NCBI RefSeq assembly: GCF_900103325.1
Contig: NZ_FMXM01000002.1
Location: 620,001-684,000, forward strand
Source: Mesorhizobium qingshengii
GTDB lineage: Bacteria > Pseudomonadota > Alphaproteobacteria > Rhizobiales > Rhizobiaceae
Direction of reading: 5' to 3'
DNA length: 64,000 bases
Shown: one piece after another, positions 34,413 to 43,598 of the stretch
Numbering within the stretch: position 1 is the first letter of the stretch
How the letters are laid out: each line of letters starts with the position of its first letter
Made by a program: the position numbers and the translations under genes
Notes under the pieces: generated by a model
What the model saw: the letters and a program-made list of their open reading frames with translations, nothing else
Databases searched by the model: none
What the model was told of the DNA's origin: nothing

Positions 34413-36868
34413 ACACCCCTGCCCCCAAAGCCGTCCCCGCCAAAGCCCGCGCCGTCATCATCGGCGGCGGCGTCTCCGGCTGTTCGGTCGCCTATCACCT
34501 GGCCAAGCTCGGCTGGACCGACATCGTGCTCCTAGAACGCAAGCAGCTGACGTCGGGCACGACCTGGCATGCCGCCGGCCTGATCGGCCAGTTGCGCGGT
34601 TCGCAGAACATGACGCGGCTGGCGAAATATTCGGCAGACCTCTACGTCAAGCTGGAAGCGGAGACCGATGTCGGCACCGGCATGCGGCAGGTCGGCTCGA
34701 TCACAGTGGCGCTGACCGAGGAGCGCAAGCACGAGATCTATAGGCAGGCGTCGCTCGCCCGCGCCTTCGATGTCGATGTGCGCGAGATTTCGCCCAATGA
34801 AGTCAAGCAGATGTACCCGCATCTCAATGTGTCCGACGTGGTCGGTGCCGTGCATCTGCCACTCGACGGCCAGTGCGACCCCGCCAACATCGCCATGGCG
34901 CTGGCCAAGGGCGCGCGCCAGCGCGGCGCCACCATTGTCGAGAATGTGAAGGTCACCAAGGTCCACACCAAGGCCGGCCGCGTCACCGGCGTATCCTGGG
35001 CACAGGGCGAAGAACAAGGCACCATCGAAGCCGACATCGTCGTCAACTGCGCCGGCATGTGGGCGCGCGAACTTGGCGCGCGGAACGGCGTCACCATCCC
35101 GCTGCATGCCTGCGAGCATTTCTATCTCGTCACCGAGCCGATCCCCGGCCTCACCCGTTTGCCCGTCCTGCGCGTGCCCGACGAGTGCGCCTACTACAAG
35201 GAAGATGCCGGCAAGATGATGCTCGGCGCCTTCGAGCCGGTGGCCAAGCCCTGGGGCATGGACGGCATCCGAGAGGATTTCTGCTTCGACCAGTTGCCCG
35301 AGGACATGGACCACTTCGAACCGATCCTTGAAATGGGCGTCAACCGCATGCCGATGCTGGCGACAGCCGGCATCCATACCTTCTTCAATGGCCCCGAAAG
35401 CTTTACGCCGGACGACCGCTATTATCTCGGCGAAGCGCCCGAGCTGTCCGGCTACTGGATGGCAACCGGCTACAATTCGATCGGCATCGTCTCTTCCGGC
35501 GGCGCCGGCATGGCGCTGGCGCAGTGGATCAACGACGGCGAAGCGCCCTTCGACCTGTGGGAAGTCGACATCCGCCGCGCCCAGCCGTTCCAGAAGAACC
35601 GCCGCTATCTCAAGGAGCGCGTCTCGGAGACGCTCGGACTGCTCTATGCCGACCATTTCCCCTATCGCCAGATGGCGACGTCGAGGAATGTCAGGCGTTC
35701 GCCCCTGCATGAGCATCTGAAGGCGCGTGGCGCCGTGTTTGGCGAGGTCGCCGGCTGGGAGCGCGCCAACTGGTTCGCTCGTGAGGGACAGGAGCGTGAA
35801 TACCGCTACTCCTGGAAACGGCAGAACTGGTTCGACAACCAGCGCGAGGAGCACATGGCAGTCAGGAACGGCGTCGGCCTGTTCGACATGACCTCGTTCG
35901 GCAAGATCCGCGTCGAGGGCCGCGACGCCTGCGCCTTCCTGCAAAAACTGTGCGCCAATGACATGGACGTAGCGCCGGGCAAGATCGTCTACACCCAGAT
36001 GCTCAACCGGCGCGGCGGTATCGAGAGCGACCTGACCGTCTCGCGGCTGTCGGAAACCGCCTACTTCCTCGTCGTGCCGGGTGCCACGCTGCAGCGCGAT
36101 CTGGCCTGGCTGCGCAAGCACCTGGCCGACGAATTCGTCGTCATCACCGATGTGACGGCGGCCGAAAGCGTGCTCTGCCTGATGGGTCCGGATGCACGAA
36201 AGCTGATCCAGAAGGTCAGCCCGAACGATTTCTCCAACGAAGCCAACCCGTTCGGCACCTTCCAGGAGATCGAGATCGGCATGGGACTGGCCCGCGCCCA
36301 CCGTGTCACCTATGTCGGCGAACTCGGCTGGGAACTCTATGTCTCGACCGACCAGGCAGCCCATGTCTTCGAGGCGATCGACGAGGCGGGCGCGGATGTC
36401 GGCCTGAAGCTCTGCGGCCTGCACACGCTGGATTCCTGCCGCATCGAAAAGGCGTTCCGGCATTTCGGCCATGACATCACCGACGAGGACAATGTGCTGG
36501 AAGCAGGCCTCGGTTTTGCGGTCAAGACGGCCAAGGGTGACTTCATCGGTCGCGATGCCGTGCTGCGCAAGAAGGAATCTGGATTGAACCGCCGGCTGGT
36601 CCAGTTCCGGCTGAAGGACCCGCAACCCCTGCTCTTCCACAACGAGGCGATCCTGCGCGACGGCAAGATCGTCGGTCCGATCACCTCGGGCAATTACGGC
36701 CATCACCTCAGCGGCGCCGTCGGGCTGGGCTATGTGCCGTGCCTGGGCGAGAGCGAGGCGGAGGTGCTGGCCTCATCCTACGAGATCGAGATCGCCGGGG
36801 AGCGCTTTGCCGCCGAAGCATCGTTGAAGCCGATGTATGATCCGAAGGCGGAGCGGGTGAAGATGTAG
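34409..36868 (+). CDS. dimethylglycine/sarcosine dehydrogenase-like protein, second operon copy (819 aa)
   Basis: ATG at 34409 overlaps the aminotransferase stop. The sequence has VIIGGGVSGCSVAYHLAKLGW (FAD), SGTTWHAAGLIGQL with the flavin-linking histidine context, and a C-terminal GcvT domain with LHTLDSCRIEKAFRHFGHD. It is parallel to the 817-aa enzyme in the same operon but diverged, so the two may demethylate consecutive substrates (dimethylglycine, then sarcosine) or different N-methyl amino acids. It ends the operon; a large inverted repeat follows. Confidence 0.92.
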   Translation: MNTPAPKAVPAKARAVIIGGGVSGCSVAYHLAKLGWTDIVLLERKQLTSGTTWHAAGLIGQLRGSQNMTRLAKYSADLYVKLEAETDVGTGMRQVGSITVALTEERKHEIYRQASLARAFDVDVREISPNEVKQMYPHLNVSDVVGAVHLPLDGQCDPANIAMALAKGARQRGATIVENVKVTKVHTKAGRVTGVSWAQGEEQGTIEADIVVNCAGMWARELGARNGVTIPLHACEHFYLVTEPIPGLTRLPVLRVPDECAYYKEDAGKMMLGAFEPVAKPWGMDGIREDFCFDQLPEDMDHFEPILEMGVNRMPMLATAGIHTFFNGPESFTPDDRYYLGEAPELSGYWMATGYNSIGIVSSGGAGMALAQWINDGEAPFDLWEVDIRRAQPFQKNRRYLKERVSETLGLLYADHFPYRQMATSRNVRRSPLHEHLKARGAVFGEVAGWERANWFAREGQEREYRYSWKRQNWFDNQREEHMAVRNGVGLFDMTSFGKIRVEGRDACAFLQKLCANDMDVAPGKIVYTQMLNRRGGIESDLTVSRLSETAYFLVVPGATLQRDLAWLRKHLADEFVVITDVTAAESVLCLMGPDARKLIQKVSPNDFSNEANPFGTFQEIEIGMGLARAHRVTYVGELGWELYVSTDQAAHVFEAIDEAGADVGLKLCGLHTLDSCRIEKAFRHFGHDITDEDNVLEAGLGFAVKTAKGDFIGRDAVLRKKESGLNRRLVQFRLKDPQPLLFHNEAILRDGKIVGPITSGNYGHHLSGAVGLGYVPCLGESEAEVLASSYEIEIAGERFAAEASLKPMYDPKAERVKM

Positions 36869-36879
36869 CGCCTTTTTAC

Positions 36880-37030
36880 CCACCCCCTTGTGGGGAGGGT
36901 CGGCTCGCGGTCGGAGCCAAGCGGAGATTGCGAGACGGAGTGGGGGGCGCCTTACGAGACCCCCACCCCGCTTCGCAAAAGCCGCCCCAAGCGGCATTTG
37001 CTGCGCGACCCTCCCGACAAGGGGGAGGGT
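36880..37030. repeat. large intergenic inverted repeat, family D
   Basis: About 150 bp between convergent genes, bounded by CACCCCCTTGTGGGGAGGGT and CCCGACAAGGGGGAGGGT, with internal complementary blocks (GAGTGGGGG...CCCCCACCCC, CGCAATCT-type arms). The two ends fold onto each other, and a G-rich core is enclosed. Such elements are known dispersed repeats in Rhizobiales. It probably acts as a bidirectional terminator for the flavoprotein and the flavodoxin-fold gene. Confidence 0.8.
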
Positions 37031-37038
37031 AAAGTCCC

Positions 37039-37629
37039 TCAAAACCGCTCCAGCTTCGCCCTCACCTTCGCCAAAAACGCCGCCCGGCTCCGTGGAGTCG
37101 AGGAGTCCATCAGATAATGCGCCAGGAAGAACGTCCGGCAACGCGTCGCGCACAGCGCCCGCATGCCGCGCAGCAGGGTCTTGCGGCCGGGCTGGCCGAC
37201 GACGACGACGCTCCACCAGGTCGGCGCGCCGCAGGTGGTGATGACACCGACCTTGGTCACATGCGTCATCAGCGACTTGATCCGTCCCTTGCCGGCCGGC
37301 AGCTTGAAGGCGACATCGGTCGCCCACACACGGTCGAGCCAGCCCTTCAGCATCGCCGGCAGCCCGTACCACCAGGTCGGATAGACAAACAGGATCGCCT
37401 CGGCCCAGTTGAGCAACTCGAAATGCGGCTTCAGCGCCGGGTCCTGCGGCGCCTGGTCATTGTAGGAGCGCCGCTCGTCGCATCCCATCACCGGATTGAA
37501 GTTCTCGGCATAGAGGTCGAGCAGCCGCACCTCCCAGCCTCTTCGCGTCAACACCTCGACGGCGCTGTCGCGAATGGACGCGCAGAAACTCTCCGGCACC
37601 GGATGGCAGTAAACCACCAGCGCGCGCAT
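37039..37629 (-). CDS. flavodoxin-fold NAD(P)H oxidoreductase (196 aa), second of a pair
   Basis: MRALVVYCHPVPESF is the phosphate-binding strand-loop of the Flavodoxin_2/NQO family, and WAEAILFVYPTWWYGLPAML is the family's conserved FMN/FAD contact segment. These enzymes transfer electrons from NAD(P)H to quinones or azo compounds, and some act as ancillary subunits of potassium efflux systems. It is the last gene of the seven-gene operon; its ATG and the upstream stop overlap in TGATG. It is paralogous to the next gene (37629-38210). Its substrate in this pathway is unknown. Confidence 0.9.
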   Translation of the reverse strand: MRALVVYCHPVPESFCASIRDSAVEVLTRRGWEVRLLDLYAENFNPVMGCDERRSYNDQAPQDPALKPHFELLNWAEAILFVYPTWWYGLPAMLKGWLDRVWATDVAFKLPAGKGRIKSLMTHVTKVGVITTCGAPTWWSVVVVGQPGRKTLLRGMRALCATRCRTFFLAHYLMDSSTPRSRAAFLAKVRAKLERF

Positions 37630-38210
37630 CAGAATGCGTCCATGCTGGCCGCGACCTTGGCCGTGAAGGCATCGCGCGTTTGATCGGTCGACAGGTTCAT
37701 CGCGTAATGCGCGAGATAGCTCACCGGCGCGCCCGGTTTTACCGTGGCACGCAGCATTCGCTTGATCAGCCTGCGCGGCGGATCGCCCATCAGCACAGCG
37801 CGGAACCGGCTGCCGCCATAGGTGGTGACCGCGGCGACCTTGCGGATGTTGTGCAGCGATGGCTGCACCTTGCCGTTGACCAGCTTGAAGGACACGCCGG
37901 GCAGGAAGACGCGGTCGAAAAAGCCCTTCAGGATCGCCGGAAAGCCATAATTCCAGACCGGATAGGAAAGCACCAGTGCATCGGCCCGCAGCAGGCGCTC
38001 GACATAAGGTGCCACGGCGTCGGTGGCGCCGCGCTGATTGTGGTAGTCCAGCCTCTCCTTGCGCGTCAGCCGTGGGTCGAAATCCTCGGCGTAGAGATCG
38101 CAGTCGTCGACCGTATGGCCCGCTGCCGTCAGTCGCTCGACGATCATCCGATGCAGGCCGGCATTGAAGCTGGTCTCGACCGGATGGGCGTAGAGGACAA
38201 GGATGTTCAT
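37629..38210 (-). CDS. flavodoxin-fold NAD(P)H oxidoreductase (193 aa), first of a pair
   Basis: ATG at 38210 starts MNILVLYAHPVETSFNAGLH, the same Flavodoxin_2 signature, with ADALVLSYPVWNYGFPAILKG later. It is a diverged tandem paralogue of the next gene in the operon. Start and stop junctions with both neighbours are TGATG, so the three genes are translationally coupled to the FAD oxidase. Two tandem reductases beside an oxidase suggest one electron-transfer step uses a dedicated partner for each of two substrates or a heterodimer. Confidence 0.9.
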   Translation of the reverse strand: MNILVLYAHPVETSFNAGLHRMIVERLTAAGHTVDDCDLYAEDFDPRLTRKERLDYHNQRGATDAVAPYVERLLRADALVLSYPVWNYGFPAILKGFFDRVFLPGVSFKLVNGKVQPSLHNIRKVAAVTTYGGSRFRAVLMGDPPRRLIKRMLRATVKPGAPVSYLAHYAMNLSTDQTRDAFTAKVAASMDAF

Positions 38211-39610
38211 CAGCCTGCCTTCTGCAGCCCCTTGAACAGGAATGTCCGGCCCGAGCGGTAGTCGTAGTCCGGGTTTTCCCAGGCGATCATCTTGCCGGGA
38301 TTGAGCAACCCCTGCGGATCGGTCTCGCGCTTGAAGGCGAGTTGCACCTCGTCGGTCTGCTTCATGCCGCCCTCTTCCAGCGTGTAGCGGTGCGGGTTGA
38401 AGATCCAACAACCATTGTCCTCATGGATGCGGATGATTTCGTCCAGCCGCTCCGCCGTGGTGAAGCGCACCAGTGGCAACCCCGCGACACCGATCGCGCC
38501 GTCAAAGCGGATGAATTCGAGATGCGCAGGTACCTCGTCACCAAAGCGATCGACCATCGCCTTGACGTGGGCGAGATGATCCGGCGACGGATAACGCGCC
38601 TGCAGATAGGTAATGGTGGGTTCGACCCTGATGGCGCGCAGCGTCGTGTGGTTCCACGTCAGCTCATAGGCCGGCGGCAACCCCTTGAGATCGGCTTCCT
38701 CGTCGGCACGGAAGACGATCTCGCCCTTGCTGCGTGCCGTGAAGGCGACAAAGGCATCCATCGCGTGTGGCGCGATCATGCACACGACGATGCTCTGTTC
38801 GCGCCGGAAGAACCGCTGGTGCCGCTTGAAATAGTCGTAGGGGATAGGCGCGGCAATCGGTGTGATCAACTTCGCCAGTATGCCGTCCTGGACGGCGAGG
38901 TCGTTGCCGAAGCCTGCCGCGCCCATGAAATCGTCAAAGCCGACGATGACATCGATCCAGTCGTAGCTGGCGGTCAGCGGCATCTCGACCTCGGTGATGA
39001 TACCGTTGGTGCCGTAGGCATGCATGACCTTCAGCACGTCCTCGCCGGTGAGATCCATGACGCGCGGCTCGGCCTCCATCGTCACGGTCCTCAGCCGGAT
39101 GACATTGCCGAGATCACGCAAGCCACCCCAGCGGATCGAGCCGACACCGCCCGAACCGCCGGCGACAAAGCCGCCGATCGAGGCCGTGTTGTAGGTCGAT
39201 GGCGACATGCGCAGCTCCTGGCCGGAATGCGCCCGCGTCGCCTTGTCGATATCGGCCAGGATCGCACCCGGTCCGGTCACCACGCGCCCAGGCGCGATCG
39301 ACTTGATCTCGTTCATGTCGGCGAGATTGAGCACCACGCCGCCCGAAAGCGGCATCGCCTGGCCGTAATTGCCAGTGCCGCTGCCGCGCGGCGTCACCGG
39401 CACGCCGTGGCGATGACAGGCGGCAAGCACGCGGATCACCTCGGCCTCGCTCTTCGGCGTCACGATCAAGTCGCCGGTGACATGGTCGAGTTGCTGCTTC
39501 AGCACCGGGCTGTACCAGTAGAAGTCGCGGCTCTTCTGCTGGACGATGGCTGGATTGTCGTCGAGCTTCAGGCCTTCGAGATCACGTTTGAGCGCCGAAA
39601 CATCCATCAT
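38210..39610 (-). CDS. GlcD-type FAD-linked oxidase (466 aa)
   Basis: The N-terminal half is FAD_binding_4 (PRGSGTGNYGQAMPLSGGVV at about 75-95 is the FAD pyrophosphate loop) and the C-terminal half is the FAD-oxidase_C domain. The family includes D-lactate and glycolate oxidases. Its last stop overlaps the flavodoxin gene start and its start overlaps the amidohydrolase stop by 4 bp. Within the operon it most likely oxidises a 2-hydroxy acid or a ring carbon released by the amidohydrolase. Start is ATG 39610; a second ATG follows immediately. Confidence 0.9.
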   Translation of the reverse strand: MMDVSALKRDLEGLKLDDNPAIVQQKSRDFYWYSPVLKQQLDHVTGDLIVTPKSEAEVIRVLAACHRHGVPVTPRGSGTGNYGQAMPLSGGVVLNLADMNEIKSIAPGRVVTGPGAILADIDKATRAHSGQELRMSPSTYNTASIGGFVAGGSGGVGSIRWGGLRDLGNVIRLRTVTMEAEPRVMDLTGEDVLKVMHAYGTNGIITEVEMPLTASYDWIDVIVGFDDFMGAAGFGNDLAVQDGILAKLITPIAAPIPYDYFKRHQRFFRREQSIVVCMIAPHAMDAFVAFTARSKGEIVFRADEEADLKGLPPAYELTWNHTTLRAIRVEPTITYLQARYPSPDHLAHVKAMVDRFGDEVPAHLEFIRFDGAIGVAGLPLVRFTTAERLDEIIRIHEDNGCWIFNPHRYTLEEGGMKQTDEVQLAFKRETDPQGLLNPGKMIAWENPDYDYRSGRTFLFKGLQKAG

Positions 39611-40908
39611 TCCACCATCAGTTCGTCGAGTTCGGCATAGTCGGGCAATTGCCGATCGATAGCACGACCGCCGCGCACGACGATGCGATCCGATTCGGGG
39701 CGCGACAGCAATTCGGTCCAGCTTCGACCTTTGAACACGATGAAGTCGGCATCGCCGCCAGCGGCAAGCGTGCCGAAGCCATCGAGCCGCATCACCCTGG
39801 CCGGCGTCGCGGCGACCGCTTGCGGCCAGTCGGCAACCGGATGATCGAAATGCAGGATGCGCGTCGCCATGCGGTAGACCTCGAGCATGTCGAGATCGCC
39901 ATAGGCATAGAAGGGATCGCGCGTGTTGTCGGAAGCGACGGCGACCGGAATACCCCTCGCCTTCATCTCATGCAGCAGCGTCACGCCACGCCAGCGCGGC
40001 GTGGTATGATCGCCGCGCCGGTCCTGCAGGTAGAGATTGCACATCGGCAGAGAGACGACTGCCAGCCCGGCCTTCGCCACCTTGTCCAGCGTATCGAGCA
40101 CGTCGAGATCCGGCTGCCGCGCCAGCGAACAGCAATGGCCGACGAGGATGTTGCCCTCGAAGCCGTTCCACAGAGCGGCCTCGGCGATCTTCTTGAGCGA
40201 GATCGCGGCAACGTCGTCGGTCTCGTCGGCATGGAAATCGAGGTCGAGACCATGCTGGATGGCTTGCGCGAAGACGTGGTCGAGCAACTCCTCCAGGTCC
40301 GGCACCATATAGGTGACGACACCGAGAACACCCTTGGCGGCGGCAACACTTTTCGCCAACCTGTCAAACCACTTCCTCTCGCGCACACCCTCGATGCCGA
40401 TCAGGCACGCGCCCTGCATTTCGATGCGGCCGCGCCATCTCTCGCGCATCGTCTCGAAGACCGGCCAGGAGATCTCCTCCTGCGGCGCGACGCTGTCGAG
40501 ATGGGTGCGTAGCGCCCTGGTGCCGTGCGCGTAGGCTGAGCGCAAGGAAAAATCCATGCGCCGTGCCACGTCCTCGGCGCTCCAGCGGGCGGCGCGATCG
40601 GCGCCGGCGGCGTTCAGCGCGCCCATGAACGTGCCGTCGGGATTGGGTTTTCGCGGCCAGATATGGCCCTTGTCGATATGCGTATGGCAATCGATGAAGC
40701 ACGGCAGAACGATGCGGCCAGCGAGGTCGATCGCATCGGCAGGCGCTTTCGATCGGCCATGCGCGGTGATGCTGGAAATCTTGCCGTCAGCGACAGCGAT
40801 GTCGGCAAGCGCGAAGCCGTCGCGGTCGAAAGCAGCGCCAAATCCCGGTGTCAGGGACGCGTGAAGCCGGGCGTTGGTGAGCCGGTATGAACCTGTGTTC
40901 GGGATCAA
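39607..40908 (-). CDS. amidohydrolase of the cytosine deaminase (CodA) type (433 aa)
   Basis: All metal and acid/base residues of the CodA branch are visible: HTHIDKG with His75 and His77, HADET with His226 and Glu229, GHC with His258, and SDNTRDPF with Asp327. This is a single-iron or zinc hydrolase that deaminates cytosine, creatinine-like or isoguanine-like rings. It lies after the importer permease with a 4-bp gap and before the FAD oxidase. The ring substrate is presumably what the NMT1-type importer brings in. Whether it is cytosine itself is not certain, because the operon has no uracil-degrading genes. Confidence 0.9.
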   Translation of the reverse strand: MIPNTGSYRLTNARLHASLTPGFGAAFDRDGFALADIAVADGKISSITAHGRSKAPADAIDLAGRIVLPCFIDCHTHIDKGHIWPRKPNPDGTFMGALNAAGADRAARWSAEDVARRMDFSLRSAYAHGTRALRTHLDSVAPQEEISWPVFETMRERWRGRIEMQGACLIGIEGVRERKWFDRLAKSVAAAKGVLGVVTYMVPDLEELLDHVFAQAIQHGLDLDFHADETDDVAAISLKKIAEAALWNGFEGNILVGHCCSLARQPDLDVLDTLDKVAKAGLAVVSLPMCNLYLQDRRGDHTTPRWRGVTLLHEMKARGIPVAVASDNTRDPFYAYGDLDMLEVYRMATRILHFDHPVADWPQAVAATPARVMRLDGFGTLAAGGDADFIVFKGRSWTELLSRPESDRIVVRGGRAIDRQLPDYAELDELMVE

Positions 40909-40912
40909 GGCG

Positions 40913-41764
40913 CTAGCGCTCCTGCTTCAGCGCGCTTTCGTGCCAGCGCCGCAGAATGAGATGCGAAATCAGCGACAGCACCAGGAAGATCAGGATGCCG
41001 GTAAGCGAGATCAGGAACAGCGCCGCGAACAGTCGTGGTGCATTGAGCCGGTAGCCAGCCTCGATGATACGCGAGGCGAGCCCCGACGACTGGCCGGTAG
41101 CGCCAGCGACGAACTCGGCCACCACGGCGCCGATCAGCGACAGGCCGCCGGCGATCTTCAATCCGCCCAGGAAATACGGCATCGCCGCCGGCAGCCGCAG
41201 ATACCGCAACTGCTGCCAGCGCGTCGCGCCATTGAGCTTGAACATGTCGCGCAGATTGCGGTCGACGGAGTTGAGACCGAGCGTGGTGTTGGAGAGGATC
41301 GGAAAGAAGGCGACGATCCAGGCGCACAGCAGAAGCTTGGTCGTCTGGTTGTCGACATAAATGTTGATCAGCGGAAAGATCGCCACGATCGGCGTCACTT
41401 GCAGCACGATGGCGAACGGGAAGAACGACATTTCGACCCATTTCGATTGCGCGAACAGCACCGCCAGCCCGACTCCGCCAACGACGGCTAGAAGCAGACT
41501 GAGGAAGGTGATGCGCAAGGTGACCAGCAGCGAGGAGAACAGCAGGCCGGCATCGCTGTACAGCGTCGACAACACGACGCCGGGGCGCGGCAGGATGTAT
41601 TGCGGGATCGCGTTCCATACGCAGATACGATCCCACAGCCAGATCGCCAGGATCATGATCGCCAGCGGCAGAACCCACCGGCCGATCCGCTCGAGCCGCT
41701 CCTGGCGTACCCGACGCGCTTCCTCGGGGTCGAGCTTGAGGACCCTCTCGTCAATGGCCGTCAT
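40913..41764 (-). CDS. ABC transporter permease (283 aa)
   Basis: The TauC/SsuC/ThiX-type permease has six helices and an EAA-like coupling loop MFKLNGATRWQQLRYLRLPAAMP. It overlaps the ATPase gene by 14 bp. Its charged 30-residue N-terminus precedes the first helix. It works with the NMT1-type binding protein at 42594 and the ATPase at 41751 to import the operon's substrate. Confidence 0.93.
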   Translation of the reverse strand: MTAIDERVLKLDPEEARRVRQERLERIGRWVLPLAIMILAIWLWDRICVWNAIPQYILPRPGVVLSTLYSDAGLLFSSLLVTLRITFLSLLLAVVGGVGLAVLFAQSKWVEMSFFPFAIVLQVTPIVAIFPLINIYVDNQTTKLLLCAWIVAFFPILSNTTLGLNSVDRNLRDMFKLNGATRWQQLRYLRLPAAMPYFLGGLKIAGGLSLIGAVVAEFVAGATGQSSGLASRIIEAGYRLNAPRLFAALFLISLTGILIFLVLSLISHLILRRWHESALKQER

Positions 41765-42581
41765 GATGCGCGCCTGCTGTTGAATTGATGGCGTTGATCA
41801 GCACATCGGAGGTCTGCCGGCAGAGCGCCGCATAGTCGGGCGAGGTGCGAAACGCCTCGTCGCGTGGATAGGACGCCTCGATCGCGAGTTCGTCGAACAC
41901 CCGGCCCGGCCGCGCCGCCATGACGACGACGCGGTTGGAGAGAAAGACGCTTTCAAAGACGCTGTGCGTGACGAAGACGACGGTGAAGCGCTCGTCCTGC
42001 CACAGTTCGAGCAGATCGTTGTTCAGCTTGAAGCGCGTGATCTCATCGAGTGCCGCGAACGGCTCGTCCATCAACAGCACCCGCGGTTTCGTCACCATGG
42101 CGCGGGCGATCGAGACGCGCATCTTCATGCCGCCGGAGAGCTCGCGCGGCACCGCGTTTTCGACGCTGGTCAGGTGCACCCGCGCCAGCATCTCCATCAC
42201 CGCAGGCGCCGCCTTGGCGCGGCTGACGCCCTTCAGCCGGAGCGGCAGCCAGACATTGTCGAAGACGCTGGCCCAGGGCAGCAGGGTCGGCTCCTGGAAG
42301 ACGAAGCCGATGTTCGAGCGATCGAGCGAGCCATCGGCGCGCCAGTCGAGCACTCCGGAGGTCGGCGTCGACAGGCCGGCAATCAGCCGCAACGCCGTCG
42401 ACTTGCCGCAGCCAGACGGTCCGAGCAGGCTGAGGAAGTCGCCTTCCCGGATCGTCAGGTTGACATCGCTGAGCGCCGTCACGCCATTGGAAAAGACCTT
42501 GCCGACGCCACGCAGCGCCAGCAACGTCGGAACCACGCCGGACGCGCTCGCCGTCGTCTGCGCCACCTTTTCCTGTATCAT
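41751..42581 (-). CDS. ABC transporter ATP-binding protein (276 aa)
   Basis: Walker A GPSGCGKST, signature LSGGMKMR, Walker B LLMDEPFAALDE and switch histidine VTHSVFE are all present. It is a SsuB/TauB/ThiZ-type ATPase. The signature carries KMR instead of QQR, a common variant in pyrimidine-precursor importers. It starts 12 bp after the binding-protein stop and overlaps the permease by 14 bp. Confidence 0.94.
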   Translation of the reverse strand: MIQEKVAQTTASASGVVPTLLALRGVGKVFSNGVTALSDVNLTIREGDFLSLLGPSGCGKSTALRLIAGLSTPTSGVLDWRADGSLDRSNIGFVFQEPTLLPWASVFDNVWLPLRLKGVSRAKAAPAVMEMLARVHLTSVENAVPRELSGGMKMRVSIARAMVTKPRVLLMDEPFAALDEITRFKLNNDLLELWQDERFTVVFVTHSVFESVFLSNRVVVMAARPGRVFDELAIEASYPRDEAFRTSPDYAALCRQTSDVLINAINSTAGAHHDGH

Positions 42582-42593
42582 GCCGGGACCGGC

Positions 42594-43598
42594 CTATTTC
42601 TTCAGCTCGAGCCCCACACCCTTGTTGACGAAGGTCAGTGTGTAGGCCTTCTTGATGTCGATGCCTTCAGGCGTGACCTTGGCCTTGACCATCTTGTCGT
42701 AGAAGCTCTTGATCCGTTCGTCGGTCATGGCGCCGATACCGAGCTTGTCGGTGTCGCCGGAATCGGCAAGGCCGAACTTCTTCATCTGCTCGATCGAGAA
42801 GGCGATCTGGTCGTCCGTCATGTCAGGATTGTCTTTCTTGATCATGTCGTTGGCGGCCTTGTTGTCACCGTAGAGATATTTGTACCAGCCCTTGGCCGAG
42901 CCATCGACGAAGCACTGGACCACCTCCGGCTTCTTGTCGATCGTATCCTGCATCACTTCGATCGTCGTCGAGTAGGTGTCCCAGCCATAGTCGGCGAGCA
43001 GGAACTGATTCGGCACGAAGCCGCCTTCCTTCTTGACCGCGAACGGCTCGGAGGTGACGTAGCCCTGCTGGATCGACTTCTTGTTGGCGAGGAAAGGCGC
43101 GGTGTTGTAGGTGTAGGGCGCGCGCTTGGCGGCGTCGAAGCCGAGCTCGATGACCATCCACTGGAAGAAGGTCTGCGCGCCCTCGTCGCCCAGTATGTAC
43201 TGGTCGGCGTTCTTAAGATCCTCCCATTTGTCGAGCCCCTCGCCGGGGTGGGACATGATGACCTGCGGATCCTTCTGGAAGTCGGCCGCCACCACCCGCA
43301 TCGGAATGCCTTGCTGGACGGCATCGAAAGCCGACAGCAGATTGCCGCCCATGTAGAAATCGATCTTGCCGGCCAGCAGCATCGGCCGGCCGCTGACCTG
43401 CGGGCCGCCCTGCATAATGGTGACGTCGAGGCCGCAGGCGGCGTAGGTGCCGTCCGCCACGGCCTGATAATATCCGCCATGTTCCGGCTCGGCCAACCAG
43501 TTGGTGCCGAAGGTGACTTTTTCATTCGCCGCCGCGCCGAGCGTGCTGGCCGCAAGCAGGGCCACCACCGCCACCGAGATCTTCTGTCTTCCGTACAT
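42594..43598 (-). CDS. NMT1/THI5-type periplasmic binding protein (334 aa)
   Basis: ATG at 43598 follows AAGGGTGG and opens a signal peptide (MYGRQKISVAVVALLAASTLGAAA). The mature protein, starting NEKVTFGTNWLAEPEHGGYYQA, has the NMT1/ThiY fold found in importers of hydroxymethylpyrimidine, other pyrimidines and related rings. Being first in an operon with a cytosine deaminase-like enzyme, it very likely binds a nitrogen heterocycle. Promoter and possible operator lie in the 265-bp gap to the divergent RidA gene. Confidence 0.93.
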   Translation of the reverse strand: MYGRQKISVAVVALLAASTLGAAANEKVTFGTNWLAEPEHGGYYQAVADGTYAACGLDVTIMQGGPQVSGRPMLLAGKIDFYMGGNLLSAFDAVQQGIPMRVVAADFQKDPQVIMSHPGEGLDKWEDLKNADQYILGDEGAQTFFQWMVIELGFDAAKRAPYTYNTAPFLANKKSIQQGYVTSEPFAVKKEGGFVPNQFLLADYGWDTYSTTIEVMQDTIDKKPEVVQCFVDGSAKGWYKYLYGDNKAANDMIKKDNPDMTDDQIAFSIEQMKKFGLADSGDTDKLGIGAMTDERIKSFYDKMVKAKVTPEGIDIKKAYTLTFVNKGVGLELKK

